53,978 nt of DNA, taken from the NCBI GenBank assembly GCA_021771695.1, contig JAETON010000015.1, forward strand, positions 1-53,978, written 5' to 3'. The DNA is from Lachnospiraceae bacterium. Its GTDB lineage: Bacteria > Bacillota > Clostridia > Lachnospirales > Lachnospiraceae. The notes under the pieces were generated by a model. That model did not search any database and was not told where the DNA came from. It saw only the letters and a program-made list of their open reading frames with translations. The position numbers were made by a program, and so were the translations under genes. Each line of letters starts with the position of its first letter. The first letter of the stretch is position 1. Shown here in pieces: positions 43,124 through 53,978 of the stretch.

Positions 43124-44209
43124 ATGTTTATAAAATCTTTGGAATTAAAAAATTATAGAAATTATGAAGAACTTTCCATTGATTTTGCAAAAGGAACGAA
43201 TCTTTTGTATGGCGACAATGCTCAAGGGAAAACCAATATTTTAGAGGCAGTTTATCTTGGAGCAACAACCAAATCCCATCGAGGCAGCAAAGACAGAGAA
43301 ATCATCCGTTTTCATGAAAATGAATCTCATATAAGGATGGATTTTGAAAAACAGGATATTGTTCATCGTTTGGATATGCATTTAAAAAAAAGCAAGGCAA
43401 AAGGTGTTGCAATTGATCAGATACCAATTCGCAGATCCAGTGATCTTTTGGGACAGATTCCAATTATATTTTTTTCACCGGAAGATTTAAAAATTATAAA
43501 AAATGGTCCCAGTGAACGAAGAAAATTTCTGGATATTGAGTTGTCTCAGTTGGAAAGTTTATATTTATATTATTTGTCAAAATATAATAAAATATTATTA
43601 CAAAGAAATAATTTGTTAAAACAGGTGAAATATCAGGATTATCTTTTGGATACTTTGGAATCATGGGATATTCAGTTAGTAAAATATGGATCTGAAGTAA
43701 TCAGATACCGAAAGATTTTTATTCACCATTTAAATATAATTATCAAAGAAATTCATAGGAAACTTACAGGAAATCAAGAGGATATACGGCTGGAATATGA
43801 CTATAACGTAGATTATGATGAATTTTTAACTGAACTTACGAGAAAAAGAGATGTGGATTTAAAATATGCTGCAACAAGCACAGGCCCGCACCGCGATGAT
43901 ATTAGTTTTATAGTAAATGATATTGATATTCGCAGATTTGGGTCTCAAGGGCAGCAGAGAACGGCAGCTTTATCATTAAAACTGGCACAAATACAGTTGG
44001 TAAAAGAGGTTATGAAAGATTCTCCTGTTTTACTTTTGGATGATGTGCTGTCAGAGCTTGATAATAACCGGAAAACGTATCTTTTAGAGAGTATCAAAGA
44101 TACGCAGACAATGATTACCTGTACAGGTTTGGATGAATTCATTGATCAGCATTTGCCGATTCAGCGTATGTTTCAAATAAAAGCAGGAAAAATTGTGAAA
44201 CAAAATTAG
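43124..44209 (+). CDS. recF: DNA replication and repair protein RecF
   Basis: A 361-residue SMC-like ATPase that helps load RecA at gaps. Walker A GDNAQGKTN (30-38), signature STGPHRDDISF, a QGQQRTAALSLKLAQ helix and Walker B PVLLLDDVLSELD. Full length; it starts 11 bp after the S4 gene and ends 9 bp before gyrB. Confidence 0.96.
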   Translation: MFIKSLELKNYRNYEELSIDFAKGTNLLYGDNAQGKTNILEAVYLGATTKSHRGSKDREIIRFHENESHIRMDFEKQDIVHRLDMHLKKSKAKGVAIDQIPIRRSSDLLGQIPIIFFSPEDLKIIKNGPSERRKFLDIELSQLESLYLYYLSKYNKILLQRNNLLKQVKYQDYLLDTLESWDIQLVKYGSEVIRYRKIFIHHLNIIIKEIHRKLTGNQEDIRLEYDYNVDYDEFLTELTRKRDVDLKYAATSTGPHRDDISFIVNDIDIRRFGSQGQQRTAALSLKLAQIQLVKEVMKDSPVLLLDDVLSELDNNRKTYLLESIKDTQTMITCTGLDEFIDQHLPIQRMFQIKAGKIVKQN

Positions 44210-46141
<1,932 letters not shown>

Positions 46142-46155
46142 GAAGGGAGAATAAA

Positions 46156-48639
46156 ATGGACGAGAATACAATTTTTGATAAAGTTCATGACATTGATTTG
46201 AAGGAAACAATGGAAAATTCCTATATTGACTATGCTATGAGCGTTATTGCATCTAGAGCTCTTCCTGATGTAAGAGATGGACTGAAACCGGTACAAAGAA
46301 GAATTTTGTATGCAATGATTGAATTAAATAATGGACCGGACAAACCACATCGTAAATGTGCACGTATCGTTGGTGATGCAATGGGTAAATATCATCCGCA
46401 TGGTGACAGCTCTATTTATGGTGCATTGGTAAATATGGCACAAGATTGGTCAACACGGTATCCATTGGTAGATGGACATGGAAATTTTGGTTCTGTAGAC
46501 GGAGATGGTGCAGCAGCTATGCGTTATACAGAAGCAAGATTAAGTAAAATTTCTATGGAACTTCTGGCTGATATTAATAAAAATACTGTAGATTTTATTC
46601 CAAACTTTGATGAAACAGAAAAAGAACCAGTCGTTCTTCCTTCTCGTTTTCCAAATCTTTTGGTAAATGGAACACAGGGGATTGCAGTTGGTATGGCAAC
46701 GAATATTCCTCCGCATAACTTAACGGAAGTTATCAATGCAGTGATCAAAATTATTGATGACAAAGTAATGGAAAACAGAGTTACTACAATGGAAGAACTT
46801 TTAGAAATAGTAAAAGGACCAGATTTTCCAACCGGTGCAACGATTCTTGGACGCAGCGGAATTCATCAGGCATATCGTACAGGAAGAGGAAAGATTAAAG
46901 TCCGTGCAGTGACAGATATTGAAGCTATGGCTAATGGAAAACAGCGGATTGTTGTGACAGAACTTCCATATATGGTAAATAAAGCGAGATTGATTGAAAA
47001 AATTGCATCTTTGGTGAGAGAAAAAAAGGTAGAAGGAATTACAGAACTGCGTGATGAGTCTGACCGCAGTGGTATGAGAATTTGTATTGAATTAAAACGT
47101 GATGCAAATGCAAATGTCATTTTAAATCAATTATATAAACATACACAGCTTCAAGATACATTTGGAGTAATTATGCTGGCATTGGTAAATAATGAGCCGA
47201 AAATCCTTAATTTGTTTGAAATGCTTACTTATTACTTAAAACATCAAGAAGATGTTGTAACCAGAAGAACAAAATATGAGTTAAATAAGGCAGAGGAACG
47301 TGCACATATTTTGGAAGGATTATTAATTGCTCAAGATCATATTGATGAAGTTATTAAAATTATCCGTGAAGCTGCAAATATTCAAGCTGCGAAAGCAGAA
47401 TTGATGGAACGTTTTGGTCTTACAGATGCACAGGCACAGGCAATTGTTGATATGCGTCTGCGGGCATTGAATGGTTTGGAACGTGCCAAACTTGAAAAAG
47501 AGTATCATGAATTGATGGAACGTATTAAAGAATTGAAGGCAATTCTTGCAGATGAAAAAGTCCTTCTTGGTGTTATTAAAGATGAATTGATTTTAATTCG
47601 TGATAAATATGGTGATGAGAGAAGAACACAAATTGGATTTGATGTAGATGATATTTCTATGGAAGACTTAATTCCAAGAGAAAATACCGTTATTACTATG
47701 ACAAAACTTGGCTATATTAAGCGTATGACAGTTGATAATTTCAGAAGTCAGAACCGTGGTGGTAAAGGAATTAAAGGAATGCAGACCATAGATGAGGATT
47801 ATATTGAAGAATTGTTTATGACCACAACGCATCATTTTATTATGTTCTTTACAAACCAAGGAAGGGTATATCGTCTGAAAGCTTATGAGATTCCGGAAAG
47901 CAGCCGGACGGCGAGAGGAAGTGCTATTGTAAATCTTCTGCAATTACAGCCGGGAGAAAAAATTACGGCAGTAATTCCTTTGGAGAAATATGAAGAAGGC
48001 AAATATTTGATGATGGCTACGAAACATGGTATTGTAAAGAAATCATCAATTATGGATTATGCCAATATTAGAAAAACAGGGTTGGGAGCTATTACATTAA
48101 AAGATGGCGACCAATTGATTGAAGTAAAATTTACAGATGATAACAAAGATATATTCCTTGTAACGAAAAATGGACAATGTATTCGTTTCCATGAAAAAGA
48201 TGTACGCTGTATCGGACGTACTTCTATGGGAGTTCGGGGCATTAATTTGACTGGAGACGATGAAGTAATTGGAATGCAGCTGAATTCCCAGGGAGAAGCA
48301 TTATTGATTGTATCTGCCAATGGTATGGGAAAACGTACAGTGATGGATGAATTTTCACCACAGCACCGTGGCGGCAAGGGTGTTAAATGTTATAAGATTA
48401 CAGAGAAGACCGGAGATGTTGTTGGTGTGAAAGCTGTAGATGAAAATGATGAAGTTATGATGATTACAACAGAGGGTGTTATCATTAGAATGGGAGTGAA
48501 TAATATTTCAACTTTAGGACGAAATACTTCTGGAGTAAAGGTAATGAATGTAAATGAAAATGTACAGGTTGCCAGTATTGCAAAGGTTCGGAAAGAAAAA
48601 GTAGAAGAAGAATCTTCTCAAGATGAAAAAACAGAATAA
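46156..48639 (+). CDS. gyrA: DNA gyrase subunit A
   Basis: An 827-residue breakage-reunion subunit. The catalytic Tyr is in [12 protein letters not shown] (about residue 124); the quinolone region reads [19 protein letters not shown] (78-96). The C-terminal wrapping domain carries GyrA-box-like [11 protein letters not shown] and a second [10 protein letters not shown]. The residue matching E. coli Asp87 is Gly here, see findings. AAGGGAG lies upstream of the ATG. A strong terminator closes the operon. Confidence 0.98.
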   Translation: MDENTIFDKVHDIDLKETMENSYIDYAMSVIASRALPDVRDGLKPVQRRILYAMIELNNGPDKPHRKCARIVGDAMGKYHPHGDSSIYGALVNMAQDWSTRYPLVDGHGNFGSVDGDGAAAMRYTEARLSKISMELLADINKNTVDFIPNFDETEKEPVVLPSRFPNLLVNGTQGIAVGMATNIPPHNLTEVINAVIKIIDDKVMENRVTTMEELLEIVKGPDFPTGATILGRSGIHQAYRTGRGKIKVRAVTDIEAMANGKQRIVVTELPYMVNKARLIEKIASLVREKKVEGITELRDESDRSGMRICIELKRDANANVILNQLYKHTQLQDTFGVIMLALVNNEPKILNLFEMLTYYLKHQEDVVTRRTKYELNKAEERAHILEGLLIAQDHIDEVIKIIREAANIQAAKAELMERFGLTDAQAQAIVDMRLRALNGLERAKLEKEYHELMERIKELKAILADEKVLLGVIKDELILIRDKYGDERRTQIGFDVDDISMEDLIPRENTVITMTKLGYIKRMTVDNFRSQNRGGKGIKGMQTIDEDYIEELFMTTTHHFIMFFTNQGRVYRLKAYEIPESSRTARGSAIVNLLQLQPGEKITAVIPLEKYEEGKYLMMATKHGIVKKSSIMDYANIRKTGLGAITLKDGDQLIEVKFTDDNKDIFLVTKNGQCIRFHEKDVRCIGRTSMGVRGINLTGDDEVIGMQLNSQGEALLIVSANGMGKRTVMDEFSPQHRGGKGVKCYKITEKTGDVVGVKAVDENDEVMMITTEGVIIRMGVNNISTLGRNTSGVKVMNVNENVQVASIAKVRKEKVEEESSQDEKTE

Positions 48640-48646
48640 AATTATG

Positions 48647-48687
48647 AAAATCAGAGCATGGATTGATTGTTTATGCTCTGATTTTTT
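48647..48687 (+). terminator. Terminator after gyrA
   Basis: AAAATCAGAGCAT (48647-48659) pairs with ATGCTCTGATTTT (48673-48685), followed by TTT. It ends the origin operon. Confidence 0.93.
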
Positions 48688-48729
48688 TATATAATGTAGA
48701 TAGATTTAAAAAGGAGGAAAATGTAAAGT

Positions 48730-50448
48730 ATGAAAAGTAAAAAAAGCAAAATTATAGTATTGGCTGTTGTTATAATAGTTGCAGCGATTGGTGTTTTTAT
48801 GTTTCAGAAAACATCGAAAATTCATGCAATGGAAAAGAAATTAGAGGAAAGTAAGGGAAGATTTGAAAATTATTATTTAAATAATAATGATGGGGAATAT
48901 AAAAGGCTGATTTCAAACTGCGAGTATGCAATATCAAGAAAAAACATAGATAATGCAAAAGCTGCACAAAAAGAATTGGACGAGTTTGAAGAAACTATTA
49001 TTGGTGAAAACGAAAAAGATGCCAATGAATATTTGAAAACATTAGAAGAAAGTGATACATCAAAAGCTTATCCAAATGAATTAAAAAAGATAGAGAATTA
49101 TAAAAAAGAATTAAAAAGTAATATTGAAAATCATAAGTTTAAAGATGCATCAAATGTAAAGACGAAATGGCAGAAATTATTGGCCAGCATTCAAATTGAA
49201 TTGAGTAATTTAGATATTAATGTAGTACAAGTAGATACATCAAAATATCCAACAGTAAAAATATATTTAGATATTCGAGATAATTCAACAGATCAAGTTC
49301 CAAAAGGATTGAAAAAAAGTTATTTTTATCTGTTAGAAAAAAGAGGAAAAAAGGATTTTGAACGCCAGGATATTATTAATGCATCTCAATTGGATCAAAA
49401 AGAATCATTAAATATTAATATGGTTGCGGATGCCAGTGCTAGTATGAATGGAACTCCAATGATGAGAGCAAAAAGTATTATGCAGACATTTTTAAATAGT
49501 GTACAGTTTTCTATTGGAGATCAGGTAGAACTTACAACCTTCTCAACAGGTGTACAGACTGCGTTACCATTTACAAAGAATAAAGATGAGTTAGATTCAA
49601 AAATACAGGCTATTACAACAGATAATATGACAAGCCTTTATGATGCACTTTTTGCAGCAGTTAATACAACAGCAGTGCAAAATGGTGCAAAGTGTGTTGT
49701 TGCATTTACAGATGGAAAAGATAATTATAGTCAATGCAAACCAGATGATGTAATTGAGATAGCAAAAAAATATAAAATTCCGATTTTTATTATTGGAATT
49801 GGAAGTTCTTCAACAAATTATGATGTTCAAAGAATTTGTACAGAAACAAATGGATTCTATAGAAGCATTGATAATATTGATAATATGGCAGAAATATACA
49901 GCGAAATCTATAGAAAACAAAAAGAGATGTATATGGTTGAATATACAGTTAGTGACAGCAGCAATAAGTCTGATTTAAGAACGTTAACTGTGGAATATAA
50001 TGACCGGAAAATTGGAGGAAAACAAGTTTCTACTTATACACCAAATGTATTAATGTCTGCATCTTCTTCTACCAGTGGATTAACAGAACCGGAAAAATTA
50101 ATGCATAATTATTTAAATGCATTTATTAAAGCAATTAATGAACACAATTTTTCATATATTGAAAAATATATGGTAAAAGACGGCCCGGTTTATAAAGAAA
50201 ATAAAGAATATATCAAAAAAGATATTAAAGAGGAATTATTATCTTATAATTTCTTAAAAGTTAGTTATCCATCAAAAAATACTTGCATTGTTCATATGCA
50301 GGAGACTTATAAAATACAGAATCAAAAGGAACCTTTGCATATGAGAACTATTGATAGTTATTATAAATTAAAGAAGAATAGCAGCGGTGACTGGCAGGTT
50401 CATTCTTATCCAAAAGAAATGACTGTAGTGAAAAAGATAAAATATTAG
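48730..50448 (+). CDS. Membrane-anchored VWA domain protein with TcaA-like C-terminal domain
   Basis: A 572-residue protein: N-terminal membrane helix (about 8-25), a helical coiled-coil stalk (about 30-160), a von Willebrand A domain (about 225-420) and a C-terminal alpha/beta domain (about 445-572) resembling the NTF2-like end of TcaA/YvbJ proteins. The MIDAS metal site is intact: DASAS (234-238), Thr301 in NMTSLYDAL and Asp328 in FTDGKDN. It should bind a ligand in a metal-dependent way outside the cell. Ligand unknown. The ribosome site AAGGAGG is 12 nt from the ATG, with an ATG-TAA mini-ORF between. First gene after the gyrA terminator. Confidence 0.8.
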   Translation: MKSKKSKIIVLAVVIIVAAIGVFMFQKTSKIHAMEKKLEESKGRFENYYLNNNDGEYKRLISNCEYAISRKNIDNAKAAQKELDEFEETIIGENEKDANEYLKTLEESDTSKAYPNELKKIENYKKELKSNIENHKFKDASNVKTKWQKLLASIQIELSNLDINVVQVDTSKYPTVKIYLDIRDNSTDQVPKGLKKSYFYLLEKRGKKDFERQDIINASQLDQKESLNINMVADASASMNGTPMMRAKSIMQTFLNSVQFSIGDQVELTTFSTGVQTALPFTKNKDELDSKIQAITTDNMTSLYDALFAAVNTTAVQNGAKCVVAFTDGKDNYSQCKPDDVIEIAKKYKIPIFIIGIGSSSTNYDVQRICTETNGFYRSIDNIDNMAEIYSEIYRKQKEMYMVEYTVSDSSNKSDLRTLTVEYNDRKIGGKQVSTYTPNVLMSASSSTSGLTEPEKLMHNYLNAFIKAINEHNFSYIEKYMVKDGPVYKENKEYIKKDIKEELLSYNFLKVSYPSKNTCIVHMQETYKIQNQKEPLHMRTIDSYYKLKKNSSGDWQVHSYPKEMTVVKKIKY

Positions 50449-50468
50449 ATAAAATATTGGAGGGCAAT

Positions 50469-51311
50469 ATGAGAACAATTCATACAGACGACATTATTAA
50501 AAATATCAGAGAAATGTGTATGGAGGCGAATTTATCATTAACTGAGGATATGAAATGCCGTTTTCAAAAGGCATATGACTCTGAAAAAAGTCCACTTGGA
50601 AAACAAATTTTAGGACAGCTTCAGGAAAATATGGAAATTGCAAAAGAAGATGCAACTCCTATTTGTCAAGATACGGGGATGGCAATTGTATTTTTAAATA
50701 TAGGGCAGGATGTTCATATTGAAGGAATGCCGTTAAAAGAGGCAGTGGACGAGGGCGTCCGGCAAGGATATAGGGATGGATTTTTGCGTAAATCAGTAGT
50801 AAAAGATCCATTGATAAGGGAAAATACAAAGGACAATACGCCTGCAATTTTACATATTGATATTGTACCGGGAGAAAATTTGGAAATTCTAGTTGCTCCC
50901 AAAGGTTTTGGAAGTGAAAATATGAGCAGAATATTTATGCTGAAACCTGCAGATGGAGAAGAGGGTATTAAAAGGTCTGTAATAGAAGCTGTAAAAGATG
51001 CAGGTCCAAATGCCTGTCCTCCAATGGTAATTGGTGTAGGTCTTGGTGGAAGTTTTGAGAAAGCAGCATTTCTTGCGAAAAAAGCATTAACAAGAAACTT
51101 AGATCAATCTTCTGAAAAACCTCATATTGCAAAATTGGAGAAAGAATTGCTTGATGAGATTAATCAATTAGGCATTGGACCGGGAGGACTTGGAGGAAGT
51201 ACGACAGCTCTTGGTTTAAATATTGAGACTTATCCAACACATATTGCAGGAATGCCGCTGGCAGTGAATATCTGCTGTCATGTAAATCGTCATTCACATA
51301 GAATTCTTTAA
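50469..51311 (+). CDS. Fumarate hydratase class I, alpha subunit
   Basis: A 280-residue subunit of an oxygen-sensitive [4Fe-4S] hydro-lyase that interconverts fumarate and malate; L-tartrate dehydratase is the close alternative. Candidate cluster cysteines lie in ICQDTGMAIVF, GPNACPPMVIG and NICCHVNRH. Start at 50469 (MRTIHTDD) with GGAGGG; the TTG four codons earlier is in the ribosome site. The beta subunit gene follows 11 bp later. Fumarase is the more likely call in an anaerobe of this type. Confidence 0.9.
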   Translation: MRTIHTDDIIKNIREMCMEANLSLTEDMKCRFQKAYDSEKSPLGKQILGQLQENMEIAKEDATPICQDTGMAIVFLNIGQDVHIEGMPLKEAVDEGVRQGYRDGFLRKSVVKDPLIRENTKDNTPAILHIDIVPGENLEILVAPKGFGSENMSRIFMLKPADGEEGIKRSVIEAVKDAGPNACPPMVIGVGLGGSFEKAAFLAKKALTRNLDQSSEKPHIAKLEKELLDEINQLGIGPGGLGGSTTALGLNIETYPTHIAGMPLAVNICCHVNRHSHRIL

Positions 51312-51322
51312 GGAGGACAGTC

Positions 51323-51880
51323 ATGGAAAGACATTTAAAAGTACCAGCTGATAAAAAAGAACTGATAGAATTAAAATCTGGTGATTATGTATATTTAACT
51401 GGAACAATTTATACAGCAAGGGATGCAGCTCATAAAAGAATGTTCGACTCTCTTCTGGAAGGAAAAGAAATTCCAATTTCTTTACAAAATCAATTTATTT
51501 ATTATCTTGGACCTACACCTGCCAAAGAAGGACAGGTGATTGGCTCTGCCGGACCTACAACCAGCAGCCGTATGGATAAATATACACCGGCTATGTTAGA
51601 ACAGGGATTAAAAGGAATGATTGGGAAAGGAAAACGTTCGAAAGAAGTAATTTCTGCAATTATTGAAAATCAAGCAGTTTATTTTGCAGCAGTGGGAGGC
51701 GCAGGAGCACTTTTATCAAAATGCATTAAAAAATCAGAAGTAATTGCCTATGATGATCTTGGAACGGAAGCAATACGAAAACTTAGAGTGGAAAATTTTC
51801 CAGTAATTGTAGTGATTGATAGTCAAGGGCATAATTTATATGAAACTGCAGTGGAGGATTTTAAGAAAAATAATAAGTAA
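51323..51880 (+). CDS. Fumarate hydratase class I, beta subunit
   Basis: A 185-residue partner of the preceding gene, in the split-subunit form. Diagnostic segments: GDYVYLTGTIYTARDAAHKRM, YYLGPTPAKEGQVIGSAGPTTSSRMDKYTP, GKGKRSKEVISAI and YFAAVGGAGALLSKCI. AGGAGG precedes the ATG. The alpha and beta subunits form one enzyme that links pyruvate/malate and fumarate/succinate metabolism. A kinase gene follows 41 bp later on the same strand. Confidence 0.9.
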   Translation: MERHLKVPADKKELIELKSGDYVYLTGTIYTARDAAHKRMFDSLLEGKEIPISLQNQFIYYLGPTPAKEGQVIGSAGPTTSSRMDKYTPAMLEQGLKGMIGKGKRSKEVISAIIENQAVYFAAVGGAGALLSKCIKKSEVIAYDDLGTEAIRKLRVENFPVIVVIDSQGHNLYETAVEDFKKNNK

Positions 51881-51921
51881 TAAATATATGTAGTGTGTTT
51901 AGGAAAAATGGAGGTGGTCAT

Positions 51922-53391
51922 ATGTTATATATTGGAGCAGATTTGGGAACATCCGCTTTAAAATTATTGTTGATGGATGCATCTGGGAATATAAAAAAAA
52001 TAGTATCTAAAGATTATCCAATTTATTTCCCAAATCCGGGATGGTCGGAACAAAATCCTGTGGACTGGTGGAATGCATTTGTGGATGGAATGAAAGAACT
52101 GACAGCTGATTGTGGAAAAGATGATATCGGAGGGATTAGTTTTGGAGGACAAATGCATGGTCTGGTAGTTCTTGATGAAAATGATAATGTGATTCGTCCG
52201 GCTTTGCTATGGAATGATGGAAGAACTTATAAAGAATGTGACTACTTAAATGAAGTAATAGGGAAAGATAAATTATCCCAATATACGGCTAATATATCTT
52301 TTACCGGATTTACGGCTCCTAAAATTTTGTGGGTAAAAAATAATGAACCGGAAAATTTTGAAAAGATAAAGAAGATTATGCTTCCAAAGGACTATTTGGC
52401 ATATAAATTATCTGGAACTTTCTGTACGGATGTATCCGATGCATCGGGGATGCTTTTATTTGATGTAAAAAATAAATGCTGGTCTGAAGAAATGATGGAA
52501 ATATGCCATGTAAAAAGAGAACAGCTGGCTGATATTTATGAAAGTTATGAAGTTGTTGGAACAGTGAAAGAAAGTGCTGCCAATGAAATTGGAATTTCTA
52601 CCAATGTAAAAGTAATTGCAGGTGCAGGTGATAATGCGGCAGCAGCGGTAGGTACTGGTACAGTAGGAGATGGAAAATGTAATATTTCTCTTGGAACCTC
52701 CGGAACAATTTTCATTTCCAGCGAAAAATTTGGTGTAGATGAAAATAATGCTTTACATTCTTTTGCACATGCAGATGGAAACTATCATTTAATGGGATGT
52801 ATGTTAAGTGCAGCTTCTTGTAATATGTGGTGGATGGATGATATTATCGGAACAAAAAATTATGCTGTGGAACAGGAAAAAATAGATAAGTTAGGGGAAA
52901 ATCATGTTTATTTTCTGCCATATTTAATGGGGGAACGTTCACCGCATAATGATCCTAATGCAAGAGGTTCTTTTATTGGACTTACAATGGATACTACAAG
53001 AGCAGAGATGACACAGGCAATTTTAGAAGGAGTGGCATTTGCAATTAGAGATTCTTTTGAAATAGCAAAATCTTTAGGAATTAAAATAGAGAGAACAAAA
53101 ATATGCGGCGGTGGTGCAAAAAGTCCATTATGGAAAAAAATTATTGCAAATGTATTGAACATCAAAGTTGACAGCATAGAAAGTGAAGAAGGTCCGGGAT
53201 ACGGAGGTGCTATGCTTGCAGCAGTTGGATGTGGTGAGTATAAAAATGTGAAAGAAGCTGCAAAAAAATTGGTTAAGGTTGTAGATACTGTGGAACCAGA
53301 TGCAGAACTTGCAGAAAAATATGATGAAAAATATAAAAAATTTGCTCAGATTTATCCGACAGTGAAAGATTTATTTAAAATTCTAAAGTAG
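51922..53391 (+). CDS. xylB: FGGY-family carbohydrate kinase, xylulokinase type
   Basis: A 489-residue kinase with the ASKHA fold: phosphate loop IGADLGTSALKLLLMD at the N-terminus, GISFGGQMHGLVVLD (substrate Met-His), ALLWNDGRT, FTAPKILWVKNNEPE, the adenosine-binding GAGDNAAAAVGTG and GGGAKSPLWKKI near the end. It phosphorylates D-xylulose to xylulose-5-phosphate for the pentose phosphate pathway. The start at 51922 uses GGAGG; the longer frame to 51895 lacks a site. No xylA or transporter is adjacent, so the substrate is less certain than the family. Confidence 0.88.
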   Translation: MLYIGADLGTSALKLLLMDASGNIKKIVSKDYPIYFPNPGWSEQNPVDWWNAFVDGMKELTADCGKDDIGGISFGGQMHGLVVLDENDNVIRPALLWNDGRTYKECDYLNEVIGKDKLSQYTANISFTGFTAPKILWVKNNEPENFEKIKKIMLPKDYLAYKLSGTFCTDVSDASGMLLFDVKNKCWSEEMMEICHVKREQLADIYESYEVVGTVKESAANEIGISTNVKVIAGAGDNAAAAVGTGTVGDGKCNISLGTSGTIFISSEKFGVDENNALHSFAHADGNYHLMGCMLSAASCNMWWMDDIIGTKNYAVEQEKIDKLGENHVYFLPYLMGERSPHNDPNARGSFIGLTMDTTRAEMTQAILEGVAFAIRDSFEIAKSLGIKIERTKICGGGAKSPLWKKIIANVLNIKVDSIESEEGPGYGGAMLAAVGCGEYKNVKEAAKKLVKVVDTVEPDAELAEKYDEKYKKFAQIYPTVKDLFKILK

Positions 53392-53419
53392 TTATATACT
53401 AAATAAAGCAGTAAAGAGG

Positions 53420-53455
53420 GAAAGCATAACTAGATATGGTTGTGCTTTCTTTTCT
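53420..53455 (+). terminator. Terminator after xylulokinase gene
   Basis: GAAAGCATAAC (53420-53430) pairs with GTTGTGCTTTC (53439-53449), one wobble, followed by TTTTCT. Confidence 0.85.
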
Positions 53456-53478
53456 AAAAAAAATAAGCAGAAAATCTA

Positions 53479-53507
53479 TTGACAAATGCTATTTGTTTTG
53501 ATAAGAT
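53479..53507 (+). promoter_or_regulatory. tRNA-Ser promoter
   Basis: Perfect TTGACA (53479-53484), 17-bp spacer, TAAGAT (53502-53507), 56 bp before the tRNA. It is the same -35/-10 pair as the left proximal rrn promoter. Confidence 0.85.
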
Positions 53508-53563
53508 ATTCAAGCGTTGTAAATAACGTAATGCAATAAAATATTTTTTATGTTTAGGCATTT

Positions 53564-53651
53564 GCAGAAGTACTCAAGTGGCTGAAGAGGTGCCCCTGCT
53601 AAGGGTATAGACCGTTTACGCGGTGCGAGGGTTCAAATCCCTCCTTCTGCG
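53564..53651 (+). tRNA. tRNA-Ser (anticodon GCU)
   Basis: An 88-nt tRNA with a long variable arm. Acceptor stem GCAGAAG (53564-53570) pairs with CTTCTGC (53644-53650), discriminator G at 53651. The anticodon loop CTGCTAA holds GCT at 53598-53600; the T loop is GGTTCAAATCC. The CCA end is not encoded. It decodes AGC/AGU and would be charged by the SerS encoded in this window. Confidence 0.95.
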
Positions 53652-53653
53652 TT

Positions 53654-53685
53654 TTAAATCTTTCGTAAGGAAGATTTAATTTTTT
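53654..53685 (+). terminator. Terminator after tRNA-Ser
   Basis: TTAAATCTTTC (53654-53664) pairs with GGAAGATTTAA (53669-53679) around a GTAA loop, followed by six T. It isolates the tRNA from the rRNA operon downstream. Confidence 0.85.
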
Positions 53686-53696
53686 GAAAAAATATG

Positions 53697-53725
53697 TTGA
53701 CACAGATAAAATAGTGTGATATATT
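53697..53725 (+). promoter_or_regulatory. Distal rrn promoter (right operon)
   Basis: TTGACA (53697-53702), 17-bp spacer, TATATT (53720-53725). Mirrors the left distal promoter at 245-273. Confidence 0.8.
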
Positions 53726-53791
53726 TAAATAGTTGCGTCTCACAAGAGATAAAACAAAAATAAAAGATTTTCAAAAAAGAATAAAAAGTTC

Positions 53792-53820
53792 TTGACAAGC
53801 GAAAATTGAAATGATAAAAT
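53792..53820 (+). promoter_or_regulatory. Proximal rrn promoter (right operon)
   Basis: TTGACA (53792-53797), 17-bp spacer, TAAAAT (53815-53820). AGTTCTTGACAA is identical to the left copy while the spacer differs, so the promoter elements are under selection. Confidence 0.85.
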
Positions 53821-53862
53821 ATTAGAGTTGTGTCGCGAAAAAAGATACAGAAAAAATATTAA

Positions 53863-53970
53863 GAACATTGACAACTGAACAATAAGACAACCTTGAAAAT
53901 TCTAATGAATTTTTTCTGGGATGGTTTTAGAAAAAACCAGACGAACGTTCTTTAAGAACAGTAATGAACA
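53863..53970 (+). repeat. Right arm of perfect 108-bp inverted repeat (rRNA operon leader)
   Basis: Exact reverse complement of bases 1-108. It is the transcribed leader of an rRNA operon running rightwards, starting about 45 nt after the proximal -10 box. The palindrome GTTCTTTAAGAAC near its end is boxA-like. The 16S gene should begin shortly beyond the window. Confidence 0.85.
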
Positions 53971-53978
53971 AGGATAAG

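Noticed and set aside
53868-53873. TTGACA inside the rrn leader repeat as a further promoter
   Set aside because: No -10 hexamer lies 16-18 bp downstream (CCTTGA is found there). The proximal promoter already explains the transcript.

Overview
This window is the replication-origin region of a low-GC, spore-forming Firmicute, most likely a Lachnospiraceae-type Clostridia. The evidence is the AT-rich composition, the Clostridia-style order rpmH-rnpA-yidD-yidC-jag-mnmE-mnmG-rsmG to the left of dnaA, the order dnaN-S4 gene-recF-gyrB-gyrA to its right, a yyaC sporulation gene, and many families typical of gut Lachnospiraceae (DUF5711, DUF4446, DUF4367, TSCPD). oriC lies in the dnaA-dnaN gap (about 41.53-41.79 kb). 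It has perfect DnaA boxes, a DnaA-trio-like CTACTACG...ACTACG tract and an AT-rich unwinding tract. A second DnaA-box cluster lies between rpmH and dnaA. Two perfect parS sites sit upstream of parA-parB. Genes left of oriC are mostly on the minus strand and genes right of it all on the plus strand, so transcription mostly follows the forks.

The window ends are mirror images. Bases 1-108 are an exact inverted copy of bases 53863-53970. Both are rRNA operon leaders preceded by tandem sigma-70 promoters. The origin domain is thus bracketed by two divergent rrn operons whose 16S genes start just outside the window. A tRNA-Ser(GCU) gene precedes the right one.

Layout from the left: rrn leader; envelope operon (CvpA, DUF5711 propeller, MPN-like/LysM protein); yyaC; a lone PTS EIIC; an ECF sigma/anti-sigma pair; a small secreted protein; a gene-free stretch with two tandem copies of a structured RNA-like element (7.45-7.95 kb); dut; pgi; a PdaA-like deacetylase; a membrane protein; mtnN; a lone MtlF-type IIA; TSCPD-murG; a DeoR regulator; two tandem secreted paralogues; 5-formyl-THF cyclo-ligase; fruR-fruK; a BceAB-type ABC transporter separated from its BceRS-type two-component system by a cupin and a small acidic protein; serS; DUF4446; parB-parA; argS; a coiled-coil protein; a degenerate alpha/beta hydrolase; then the classical origin block. 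After gyrA come a VWA protein, two-subunit class I fumarase, a xylulokinase-type kinase, tRNA-Ser and the right rrn leader.

The most interesting unexplained structure is the tandem pair at 7487-7625 and 7770-7905. Each can fold into a long rod with three nested helices whose pairing is kept by changes on both strands. Each carries an identical core containing an SD-like sequence followed by ATG-TAA, and each ends in a terminator-like hairpin. I recognise no family for it. Other points of note are 10-bp and 12-bp direct repeats at the fruRK and PTS-IIC promoters, an 11-bp-phased direct repeat upstream of the Bce transporter, structured leaders before pgi and the small secreted gene, and several enzymes with replaced catalytic residues. 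All functional calls rest on reading the sequence; no database search was run.
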